From the NCBI GenBank assembly GCA_009700715.1, contig WLLM01000020.1:1-9804 (forward strand): DNA of 9,804 bases, read 5' to 3'. The notes under the pieces were generated by a model that worked only from the letters and a program-made list of their open reading frames with translations, had not been told where the DNA came from and ran no database searches. The translations under genes and the position numbers were made by a program. This DNA is from Actinomycetota bacterium (GTDB lineage: Bacteria > Actinomycetota > Actinomycetes > Nanopelagicales > Nanopelagicaceae). Each line of letters starts with the position of its first letter. Within the stretch, counting starts at the first letter, position 1. Positions 1 to 6,289 of this stretch are shown in pieces.

Positions 1-717
1 CTTTTGGAGTCCGCGCCAGCACAGATCACAATCACCAATCTCCACGAAAAATATGGGGTTCTGGCAGTACAAGGCCCAATGTCAAAAGCGGTGATTGAAT
101 CTCTCGGGTTAAACCCGGCGATGGATTACATGGCCTTTGAACATGTAGAAATTTCTGGACACTCCGCAATACTCTGCCGAACCGGATACACAGGCGAACA
201 CGGATATGAAATTTTGCCTAGTTGGGAAGATGCGCCAGCGGTTTGGGATGCTCTAGTACAAGCAATCTCTCCATTCGAGGGGCTAGTTTGCGGTCTTGGC
301 GCACGCGATACATTGCGAACTGAAATGGGATACCCATTACATGGCCATGAATTAACCCTTGAAATTACTCCGGTTCAAGCATCTGCGGCATGGGCGATTG
401 GCTGGGAGAAGCCTTCATTTAGCGGTTCCGATGCGTTGACGAAGCAACGCGAGGCTGGCAATCACACGAGATTACGCGCGTTAGTAAGCCAGGATCGCGG
501 AATTCCTCGCGCTGGAATGCAAGTTAAAAATACGCAAGGTGAAATCGTCGGTGAAGTTACCAGCGGAACTTTTTCACCGACGCTCAAAAGGGGAATTGCG
601 CTGGCGTTGATTAACCCCGAATATAAAATCGGAGATGAGTTGGTCGTTGATGTGCGCGGTCGCGACAGCGCTGCGATTATTACAAAAATTCCTTTAGTTA
701 CTTCGAACGTTCGATAA
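1..717 (+). CDS. gcvT: Glycine cleavage system T protein (aminomethyltransferase), 3' part
   Basis: This is the T protein of the cytoplasmic glycine cleavage system. It takes the aminomethyl group from lipoylated H protein, transfers the one-carbon unit to tetrahydrofolate and releases ammonia. About 238 codons are present against roughly 365 in the family, and the frame is open to the left edge, so the N-terminal third, including the catalytic Asp region, lies outside the window. Visible family motifs are LAVQGP near residue 20, RTGYTGEHGYEI from residue 60, GLGARDTLRTEMGYPLHGHE in the folate-binding core, and the C-terminal EVTSGTFSPTL. The GARDTLR motif and the C-terminal barrel favour true GcvT over the YgfZ-type Fe-S paralogue. 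The internal TTG at position 4 is not a credible start. Its last 20 bases overlap the end of the convergent S-component gene. No other gcv gene is visible. Confidence 0.93.
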   Translation, partial: LLESAPAQITITNLHEKYGVLAVQGPMSKAVIESLGLNPAMDYMAFEHVEISGHSAILCRTGYTGEHGYEILPSWEDAPAVWDALVQAISPFEGLVCGLGARDTLRTEMGYPLHGHELTLEITPVQASAAWAIGWEKPSFSGSDALTKQREAGNHTRLRALVSQDRGIPRAGMQVKNTQGEIVGEVTSGTFSPTLKRGIALALINPEYKIGDELVVDVRGRDSAAIITKIPLVTSNVR

Positions 718-1501
718 ATTCAACGGGCGTTAGAAATGACGCCTTGAGTTGAGTGCGGCGAAGTGCGGATAAGACTGCAGGACCAGTAATTACGATTAGT
801 GTCGATGTCAGGACCGCCCGCGGAATGTCCCAAGCCATTGATGATAAGAAGTGAAAAGTGATAAACCTTTGAAAATTCTCGGTAAGCGCTGCGCCTGCTT
901 GATATGAAAGCTGCGTATCAGCCCCTAAGGCCCAGGGCCAGAACTGTAAATCCATAAGAACTCCGAAGATCAGCGATGACGCGATCGCGGTAGCGACCAG
1001 AATTAATATTTCTAACCGACCGCGCACCTTCTTTAAAAATGAACCAGCGAAGAGACCAACGAGGGCTGCGGCGAAAAGTTGGTAGGCAAGCCATGGACCA
1101 AAACCGCCAGTTAGCAAGGCTGAAGTAAGCATTCCCAAAAAGCCAAGCAAAAAACCGAAAGCTGAACCGAAGACTCGGGCTGCAAGAATTAGCAGAAACC
1201 ACATCGGTTCGATGCCTACAGCGCCGGCGCCAAGAGGGCGAAGTGCGGCTAGAAGTGCGGCAAGAGTTCCTAGCAGCGCTACCGATTTTGCATCCAACCC
1301 GGAATCACTTAACTGGGCTATCAGAAGGAATGCCGCAGCAGGAATTGCCGCCCAGAAAAAGTATTGTGCCAAATGGGCAATTGATTGAGATGGCGCAAAG
1401 AATGGCCAAGTAAATCCTGCAAGGGCAAATATCGAGACCAGACCAAGCGCGATCTTTGATCTAAAGCTAAACCGATAAATATCGCTGGTTAGGTAAGACA
1501 T
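698..1501 (-). CDS. ECF transporter S component (probable cobalamin/corrinoid specificity protein)
   Basis: This 267-residue integral membrane protein has several hydrophobic segments, roughly at 18-36, 46-64, 73-90, 98-112, 115-156 (more than one helix), 163-185 and 228-248. In an energy-coupling-factor transporter the S component binds the vitamin and is driven by the T subunit and ATPases. The pattern GAGAVGIEPMWFLLILAARVFG (residues 91-112, given here as key pieces GAGAVGIE and RVFG), then ALLTGGFGPWLAYQ (129-141) and SMAWDIPRA (221-229), resembles the actinobacterial S components found beside EcfT and double ATPases, as I remember them. Substrate is not readable from the protein; cobalamin is inferred from the riboswitch heading the operon. 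It is the last gene. Its ATG at 1501 overlaps the ATPase stop as TAATG, which suggests translational coupling. Its 3' end overlaps convergent gcvT by 20 bp. Confidence 0.85.
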   Translation of the reverse strand: MSYLTSDIYRFSFRSKIALGLVSIFALAGFTWPFFAPSQSIAHLAQYFFWAAIPAAAFLLIAQLSDSGLDAKSVALLGTLAALLAALRPLGAGAVGIEPMWFLLILAARVFGSAFGFLLGFLGMLTSALLTGGFGPWLAYQLFAAALVGLFAGSFLKKVRGRLEILILVATAIASSLIFGVLMDLQFWPWALGADTQLSYQAGAALTENFQRFITFHFLSSMAWDIPRAVLTSTLIVITGPAVLSALRRTQLKASFLTPVEFIERSK

Positions 1502-3111
1502 TACTTATCCACGTTCTTCTCGAACCCATCTAAAACATCTTTTACCGTCAACCAGCGGCGCGGTGACATGACTTTAGAAACCTGTGGCGCAAATGCGGGT
1601 GAGGCAAGCAAAATATCGAGCGTCGGGCCATCGGCGACTATTTCGCCTTCGGATAAGAAAATAACTCGATCGGCAAGTTCGGCAACTAACTCAACATCAT
1701 GGGTTGCGATGATCACAGACTTACCTTGCTGGTTTGCAAAATCTTTGAGAATTTGAATCAACAATGATTTGGATTGGTAGTCGAGTCCTCGGGTTGGTTC
1801 ATCCAGGATTAGAGCGCGCGGTTTGGCTGATAAAACAACCGCTAGAGCAAGCGCCAAGCGCTGACCCTCGGAAAGATCTCGGGGATGAGTTTTCTCGGAG
1901 ATTGATGGCACTAGAGTCTTAAGTAAATTAAAAGTTTCTCCGCTTGATATTTGATTATCTTTATCGGCCTGCGCACACTCTTGCGCAACGCTCTGCGCGT
2001 ATAAGAGATCGCCAGGTTCTTGTGGAATATATCCAACTGTTGTTCTGCGCTCTTTACCTTTTAGATTTTTTGGATCCATATCAAAAATAGTCACAGCGCC
2101 ATGGTTGAGCTCCTGTAAACCAACGATTGATTGCAATAGCGAGCTCTTTCCAGCACCGTTTCGACCCATCAGCGCCACTATCTCGCCTTCAAAAACCGTA
2201 GTTGATACCTCTTTAAGCGCGATATGTGCTCCATATGAAATACCAACGCCCGAAATTGAGATCGTAGTTGGCGTACTTTTCTTAACTATCTTTGGAAGGT
2301 CATTGCCTTCCTTACGTACCGCCTCAGTCATGCGTCGAACATCTCTGACGTTCAAGCCAACCTGATCGAGCTCGAGTGCGCGAGCGAGATGAACAATAGG
2401 GGGAGCGATATCTGATTTTCTTAAGATATTTTCCGGTACATCAATTACGGTCTGGCCATCTCCTGAGATATGAATAATGCGATCAGCAAAACCAATGACG
2501 CGCTCGAGGCGGTGCTCAGCAATTATTACAGTCAAACTCAAGTCATGAACCAATCGATGAATTATTGAAAGTACTTCCTCTGCCGCAATTGGATCTAGCG
2601 CGCTGGTGGGTTCATCAAGAACCAAAATCTTTGGATGCATAACTAAAGCGCTACCTATCGCAAGACGTTGCTGTTCCCCGCCGCTTAAGGTTGAAATCGC
2701 TCGGTTGCGTAAAGGGGCTAGAGCTAAGAGGTCAAGAATCTCCTCAACGCGTTTGCGCATTACATCTGGCGCCACATTTAGAGATTCCATGCCAAAAACA
2801 AGTTCTTCTTCAACGGTATCCGTCACAAATCCAGTACTTGGATTTTGGCCGACGATGCCGATGAGATGCGCTAACTCACCTGGGCGAACAAGTTGCGTAG
2901 ATATGCCGTCGACAATTACATCGCCGGCGAGTATTCCTCCAGTGTGGTGGGGCACTAGGCCGTTTATTAACCGAAGAAGTGAAGACTTTCCAGTCCCGGT
3001 GGAACCAATAACTAGAACCATCTCGCCTTCTTCAATCGAAAAAGTTAAGCCTTCCAAGACAGTCTTTGTCGATGTTGGATATACAAGAGAAACGTTTGAG
3101 AATTTGATCAT
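1501..3111 (-). CDS. ECF transporter double ATPase (fused EcfA1-EcfA2)
   Basis: This is the cytoplasmic energising subunit, 536 residues with two ABC ATPase domains in one chain. Domain 1 has Walker A GSTGTGKS (36-43), Q-loop Gln89, signature LSGGE (142-146), Walker B ending LDEP (165-168) and His200. Domain 2 has Walker A GRNGAGKS (316-323), Q-loop Gln364, a variant signature LSEGQ (413-417), Walker B LDEP (436-439) and His471. Both domains keep the catalytic Glu after the Walker B Asp, so both sites may hydrolyse ATP. A linker around 250-283 joins them. I chose ATG 3111 because MIKFSNVSLVYP is a normal ABC domain start and this ATG forms an ATGA overlap with the EcfT stop (3108-3111). The longer frame to 3141 would add ten residues inside ecfT. 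Gene order and fusion match group II ECF transporters with dedicated modules. Confidence 0.92.
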   Translation of the reverse strand: MIKFSNVSLVYPTSTKTVLEGLTFSIEEGEMVLVIGSTGTGKSSLLRLINGLVPHHTGGILAGDVIVDGISTQLVRPGELAHLIGIVGQNPSTGFVTDTVEEELVFGMESLNVAPDVMRKRVEEILDLLALAPLRNRAISTLSGGEQQRLAIGSALVMHPKILVLDEPTSALDPIAAEEVLSIIHRLVHDLSLTVIIAEHRLERVIGFADRIIHISGDGQTVIDVPENILRKSDIAPPIVHLARALELDQVGLNVRDVRRMTEAVRKEGNDLPKIVKKSTPTTISISGVGISYGAHIALKEVSTTVFEGEIVALMGRNGAGKSSLLQSIVGLQELNHGAVTIFDMDPKNLKGKERRTTVGYIPQEPGDLLYAQSVAQECAQADKDNQISSGETFNLLKTLVPSISEKTHPRDLSEGQRLALALAVVLSAKPRALILDEPTRGLDYQSKSLLIQILKDFANQQGKSVIIATHDVELVAELADRVIFLSEGEIVADGPTLDILLASPAFAPQVSKVMSPRRWLTVKDVLDGFEKNVDK

Positions 3112-3854
3112 GAGGTAACTGTCCAAATTGTTGCCAACCAAATAAGCCCACCCGCAAAAATCGTGGAATCGGTTAAGCGCCAGGGAATAGGGCGGTATCT
3201 ACTTCTAGAACGCATTACTCCGTAACCTCTTGAATCCATGGCCGCAGCCAAATCAAGTGATTTCGAGAGAGCTTCTTCGAGTAACGGCAGTGCGATCGTT
3301 CTAAATTTTGGCCGTTCATCTCCTCGTAAAATTCGCGCTCGTTTAATTCGTGAATAACTTGCTACCAGTTGGGGAAGTGATGATGTTGCGATCACTAGAG
3401 CAATCCCAAACTCATAAATCATGACAGGAAGCACTCGTAACATTTTGTGTGGACTCGTAAGTGAAACCGCTGCCCCGAAGAGCGCGATTACGGATGCGAT
3501 AACCAATCCCTCGTGAAGTGATGCCATTAATCGCTCCTGGGTAATTACTCCACCAATGCGAATCCCCGCCATCCAGCTGGGAAGCGGAAGAATCGGAACT
3601 TCGGCAATTTTATTTCCCGGAATAGGAACGCCTATAAGGACGCCGGTAATTGCTCTAATAATCAAGATGAAAAGCCCGAGACGAAGTGAGAACCAGAAAC
3701 TCTTTGACCAAGGAAAGTCACCCGCTAAACGTGAAACCAGAATCGCTGCAACCACGATAACTAAGCAAGAGTAAACGGCGCTATCAACACGAATAACCGT
3801 GACGATAATGGCGATACTCCATAGCCACCAAGTAAGCGGGTGCAGCGATTTCAA
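3108..3854 (-). CDS. ecfT: ECF transporter transmembrane coupling protein EcfT (CbiQ family)
   Basis: This 248-residue membrane protein links the S component to the ATPases. Hydrophobic helices are visible near 10-40, 55-76, 116-131 and 144-163, with a C-terminal one at 230-246. Between them lies the basic cytoplasmic coupling region that defines the family: RIKRARILRG (169-178) and AAMDSRGYG (204-212) correspond to the two short Arg-containing coupling-helix motifs. The start is a TTG at 3854. No in-frame ATG occurs until residue 95, and the beginning SLHPLTWWLW is where homologues begin, as I recall them. The upstream stop of the secreted-protein gene is 13 bases away, and a modest AGAAG sits about 10 bases before the TTG. 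CbiQ is the cobalt version of the same family; the cobalamin riboswitch rather than a cbiM/cbiN neighbour argues for vitamin rather than cobalt transport, but cobalt is not excluded. Confidence 0.9.
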   Translation of the reverse strand: MKSLHPLTWWLWSIAIIVTVIRVDSAVYSCLVIVVAAILVSRLAGDFPWSKSFWFSLRLGLFILIIRAITGVLIGVPIPGNKIAEVPILPLPSWMAGIRIGGVITQERLMASLHEGLVIASVIALFGAAVSLTSPHKMLRVLPVMIYEFGIALVIATSSLPQLVASYSRIKRARILRGDERPKFRTIALPLLEEALSKSLDLAAAMDSRGYGVMRSRSRYRPIPWRLTDSTIFAGGLIWLATIWTVTS

Positions 3855-3867
3855 TTTAGGAGTTCTT

Positions 3868-4416
3868 CTATTTCTTTAGCGCTGCTGGGGTTGGGATCTC
3901 AACGCCACATTCTTTGGCTGGATAACCATTCAGGCCGCAGATTAGACCGCTCTTCGCGGCGCGAACCTTAAGAGCCATACCCAGAACATCGATTCCTTGT
4001 GATGTCTTTGCTGTCGTCACGCAGGTAATTAGAGTCTTTTGAACCTTCTCACCTTTTGGTGCGTAAGCCTTGGTACCGAAATCAATTACAAGGCCAATGC
4101 GTTTAGTGTCTTTATCTGCCTTGGTCTTTGCGCAGATTGAAGCAAAACTTGGTTTTACTCTTGGGGGAGTTGATGGGATGTCATCGCTACTAAATACAAA
4201 TGACCAACCTTCAACTGCGCCATCTGCGATATCTACCGTTGGACCAGTCATAGCTGCGGTCCACTTAGTTGCACCAGGTGCCGCTTGGTAGTAACCCCAA
4301 TATCGCCAACCTTTGTCGGCTGCATTGGCAGAAGTGATTGGTGCAAATTGCGCACAGCCAATTATTAAAATAAGAACTGTACGAGTGAACTTCGCTGGTG
4401 ATTTAACTTTAAACAT
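3868..4416 (-). CDS. Exported SCO2322-family-like protein, first gene of the B12-riboswitch operon
   Basis: This 182-residue protein of unknown function is predicted to be exported. The N-terminus is basic (K3, K5, K9, R12), followed by a hydrophobic run from residue 14 and an ANA site at 30-32 fitting signal peptidase I. An alternative lipobox-like IIGC ends at Cys21, so a lipoprotein is possible. The mature part carries GWRYWGYY (36-43), KW (51-52), TGPT and DGAVEGWSF (65-73), then four cysteines at 95, 132, 160 and 170, the last two within LICGLNGYPAKECG. These match my memory of the Streptomyces SCO2322 family, which also lies beside ECF transporter genes there. No C-terminal membrane anchor is seen. 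It is the first gene downstream of the cobalamin riboswitch, so an extracellular role in corrinoid capture or delivery is plausible but unproven. The ATG at 4416 has a weak GAGAGG about 11 bases upstream. Confidence 0.8.
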   Translation of the reverse strand: MFKVKSPAKFTRTVLILIIGCAQFAPITSANAADKGWRYWGYYQAAPGATKWTAAMTGPTVDIADGAVEGWSFVFSSDDIPSTPPRVKPSFASICAKTKADKDTKRIGLVIDFGTKAYAPKGEKVQKTLITCVTTAKTSQGIDVLGMALKVRAAKSGLICGLNGYPAKECGVEIPTPAALKK

Positions 4417-4435
4417 TTACTTTGGAGCCTCTCTA

Positions 4436-4535
4436 GAAATCAGAGCCTCACGGGGTAGCGCAATAAAAGCTGAAAGCACTTTTCTTGGGACTACGCCCCG
4501 CAAACCTCGGCGGGTGTTGGTCTAAAACGCTTTCT
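4436..4535 (-). promoter_or_regulatory. Riboswitch expression platform with competing hairpins
   Basis: Directly after the B12 box, minus-strand GAAAGCGTTTT (4534-4524) can pair over 11 bp, two of them G-U, with AAAGTGCTTTC (4482-4472). It encloses a CCCGC/GCGGG hairpin (4514-4510 with 4501-4497). A rival fold pairs CGGGG plus TAG (4500-4491) with CTA plus CCCCG (4458-4451) and AAAAG (4483-4479) with CTTTT (4469-4465). The two folds share bases and cannot coexist. Neither ends in a U-tract, so control of translation initiation, or Rho, fits better than an intrinsic terminator. The pairing is seen in the sequence; the switching role is inferred. Confidence 0.5.
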
Positions 4536-4665
4536 GGTGAGGTAATCCGACTTAAGTTCTACTGCCTTACCGGCAAGTGAACTCTTACGGTTGCGGGTCA
4601 GCGTCGGATTTTCACCGACTTCCCCCCAAGAGAAAGTTATTGCTATTTAGTTTTTCTACCTGCGA
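4517..4665 (-). promoter_or_regulatory. Cobalamin (AdoCbl-type) riboswitch aptamer
   Basis: Read on the minus strand, 4619-4585 gives the class core: a GTCGG/CCGAC hairpin enclosing TGAAAAT, followed by GCTGACCCGCAACCGTAA. The B12 box AGTCGGATTACCTCACC lies at 4552-4536. Between them an AGTTC/GAACT stem (near 4582 and 4560) encloses a small TGCC/GGCA hairpin. The segment AGGTAG just 5' of the core can pair with TTACCT of the B12 box, closing the junction. These are the hallmark elements of the cobalamin riboswitch family, which normally represses B12 transport or synthesis genes when cobalamin is abundant. The transcript runs left into the secreted protein and ECF genes. Outer boundaries are approximate; the core and box are certain to the base. 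Confidence 0.93.
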
Positions 4666-4670
4666 AGAGA

Positions 4671-4676
4671 ACCATA
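4671..4676 (-). promoter_or_regulatory. Candidate -10 element of the riboswitch/ECF operon
   Basis: On the minus strand TATGGT occupies 4676-4671, about 50 bases 5' of the riboswitch core, and would start RNA near 4664, just before the AGGTAG segment that pairs with the B12 box. No convincing -35 was found. The same hexamer serves the divergent aldo/keto reductase gene on the other strand. Confidence 0.3.
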
Positions 4677-4721
4677 GGTTTGCCCTTGATGCAATCCACC
4701 ACGCTCGGTGCGATCGGGGGG

Positions 4722-4727
4722 TATGGT
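4722..4727 (+). promoter_or_regulatory. Candidate -10 for leaderless aldo/keto reductase mRNA
   Basis: TATGGT is followed by seven bases (TTCGCCC) and then the ATG at 4735, the spacing expected if transcription starts on the A of the start codon. The preceding run of G (4716-4721) is 13 bases from the ATG, far for a Shine-Dalgarno site. The layout resembles the one before erpA. Leaderless mRNAs are common in Actinobacteria; use here is inferred. Confidence 0.45.
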
Positions 4728-4734
4728 TTCGCCC

Positions 4735-5736
4735 ATGGAATATCGTCGCCTCGGCAGTTCAGGTATGTATGTCTCAGAGATTTCTTACGGAAATTGGATC
4801 ACACACGGTTCGCAAGTAGAAGCAGATGCCGCAGTGAAATGTGTTCGTACGGCATTTGATCTAGGAATCACCACCTTTGATACTGCAGATGTTTATGCAG
4901 CAACCAAAGCTGAAACAGTTCTAGGACGCGCGCTTAAAGGAATCAAACGCGAGTCTTACGAACTATTTACAAAAGTCTACTGGCCAACGGGCTCTGGCAA
5001 GAACGATCGTGGGCTCTCACGCAAGCACATCATCGAATCTTGTAACGCATCACTTAAGCGCTTAAATACCGATCACATCGATTTGTATCAAATGCATAGA
5101 TTTGATTATGAGACTCCGCTCGAAGAATCACTTAGCGCTTTCGACGATTTGATTCGCGCCGGAAAAGTTCACTACATCGGTTTCTCCGAATGGAACGCTA
5201 AGCAGATTGGTGATGCGCTTCGCATTCAAGATGCCAAAGGCTATAACCGATTTGTTTCCAGCCAGCCGCAATATTCGGCGCTATGGCGCGTAATTGAAAG
5301 TGAAGTTGTCCCACTAAGTAAGCGAGAAGGCATCGGACAGATCGTCTGGTCACCAATGGCACAAGGCGTTCTAACGGGTAAGTACCTACCTGGCAAGAAA
5401 CCGCCAGCAGGTTCACGCGCCACGGATAAAAAATCTGGCGCCGGAATGATTTCTCGATGGATGCGCGATGATGTTCTAAGCGCTGTACAAAACTTAGCGC
5501 CGATTGCAAAAGAGGTTGACCTAACTATGGGTCAATTGGCGATCGCCTGGGTATTGCAGAACTCAAATGTTTCCAGCGCAATCATGGGCGCTACAAAGCC
5601 ATCACAAGTAAAAGAGAATGTAAAAGCATCTGGCGTTAAATTATCGCTAGATGTCATGCATGCCATTGATAAGGCTCTGGGAAATATCCCGACTACTGAT
5701 CCAAAAGAGACGAAGAGCCCTAACCCACGCGCTTAA
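4735..5736 (+). CDS. Aldo/keto reductase
   Basis: This 333-residue NAD(P)H-dependent oxidoreductase of the AKR (beta/alpha)8-barrel superfamily reduces aldehydes or ketones in the cytoplasm; the substrate cannot be told from sequence. The catalytic tetrad is complete: Asp49 (FDTAD), Tyr54 (ADVYA), Lys80 (FTKVYWP) and His121 (YQMHRFD). The N-terminus MEYRRLGSSG and the nucleotide-binding region SSAIMGATKPSQVKEN, together with VWSPMAQGVLTGKY, resemble the Kv-beta/YghZ-like branch. I chose ATG 4735 because homologues begin MEYRRLG and a -10 hexamer lies seven bases before it. In-frame GTG 4708 and ATG 4723 are possible but would extend into promoter sequence. The gene is divergent from the B12 operon and may be unrelated to it. 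It ends 9 bases from the convergent DUF3043 gene. Confidence 0.93.
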   Translation: MEYRRLGSSGMYVSEISYGNWITHGSQVEADAAVKCVRTAFDLGITTFDTADVYAATKAETVLGRALKGIKRESYELFTKVYWPTGSGKNDRGLSRKHIIESCNASLKRLNTDHIDLYQMHRFDYETPLEESLSAFDDLIRAGKVHYIGFSEWNAKQIGDALRIQDAKGYNRFVSSQPQYSALWRVIESEVVPLSKREGIGQIVWSPMAQGVLTGKYLPGKKPPAGSRATDKKSGAGMISRWMRDDVLSAVQNLAPIAKEVDLTMGQLAIAWVLQNSNVSSAIMGATKPSQVKENVKASGVKLSLDVMHAIDKALGNIPTTDPKETKSPNPRA

Positions 5737-5756
5737 AGTTTTAAACTAGAACTTTT
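5735..5756. terminator. Weak AT-rich hairpin between convergent genes
   Basis: AAAGTT (5735-5740) can pair with AACTTT (5750-5755), followed by a T run in the + direction. It spans the stop codons of the aldo/keto reductase and DUF3043 genes and could act on both strands. The stem is only six mostly A-T pairs, so a terminator role is a weak inference. Confidence 0.25.
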
Positions 5757-6282
5757 CTCCGGCAGATACTTGTGGCTTAGGTGCGCGCATGCGGCGCATC
5801 TGAGTTGATCGGAGCCAACCATAAAGTCCCAGACCTTTGGTGCTCTTATCTGGAAAACGCTTCGCGACTTCAGCCTTGATCTTGCGGGATAAGAAGAACC
5901 CATCCACCACAGAGAAAAGTAGAACGCTGTACATGATGACGATTCCGGCAACAGCAAATGCGCCGATTGGAATCAGCGATAGAACCAAGACGAAGCCGAT
6001 AACTGGCAAGAAATACTCGCCAATTGAGCGACGCGCATCAATGTAGTTTCGTACAAATTTCTTTTCTGGTCCGCGATCGCGAACTGGGAGAGCGCTTTCA
6101 TCTCCACGAAGATATGCCGCACGTTGGCTAATTCGAGCTGCGCGCGCTGCTTCCTTGGCACGCTTCTTCTCAGCTTTGCTAGATGCAGGAGCTAGCGATG
6201 AAATCTTGGTCGCTGCCTGCGCTTCCTTACGCTTTGGAGTAGGGCGGCCCTTTTTCTGGTTATTTTCAGATGTAGAAGTCAT
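5746..6282 (-). CDS. DUF3043 family membrane protein
   Basis: This 178-residue actinobacterial membrane protein of unknown function belongs, from its layout and wording, to the DUF3043 family. Residues 1-60 are hydrophilic and rich in Lys, Ala and Arg (KAEKKRAKEAARAAR at 36-50), probably a charged helix. The motif AAYLRGDESALPVRDRGPEKKF (55-76; key residues GDE and RDRGP) leads to FVRNYIDARRSIGEYF. Two transmembrane helices follow at about 90-110 and 112-132, with a basic cytoplasmic C-terminus. The start at 6282 gives MTSTSENNQKKGRP, a usual beginning; the frame stays open to 6381 but that extension lies inside nadA. It starts seven bases after the nadA stop on the same strand and is probably cotranscribed with it. 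No enzymatic motif is visible. Confidence 0.85.
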   Translation of the reverse strand: MTSTSENNQKKGRPTPKRKEAQAATKISSLAPASSKAEKKRAKEAARAARISQRAAYLRGDESALPVRDRGPEKKFVRNYIDARRSIGEYFLPVIGFVLVLSLIPIGAFAVAGIVIMYSVLLFSVVDGFFLSRKIKAEVAKRFPDKSTKGLGLYGWLRSTQMRRMRAPKPQVSAGEKF

Positions 6283-6289
6283 GAGCAAA

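Noticed and set aside
2606..3118. 170-codon frame opposite the ATPase gene
   Set aside because: Shadow of a strongly conserved ABC ATPase; Ser/Arg-rich composition and no motif.
3112..3141. Ten-residue longer ATPase start at 3141
   Set aside because: It lies inside ecfT; ATG 3111 gives a typical ABC start and a classic ATGA coupling overlap.
4451..4500. CGGGG/CCCCG hairpin as an intrinsic terminator
   Set aside because: No run of U follows the stem on the minus strand, so a Rho-independent terminator is not supported.
4313..4525. 70-codon + strand frame over the secreted-protein start and expression platform
   Set aside because: It is antisense to a supported gene and regulatory RNA, with no recognisable protein features.
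4577..4819. 80-codon + strand frame across the riboswitch
   Set aside because: It runs antisense to the conserved riboswitch core and overlaps the aldo/keto reductase start in another frame.
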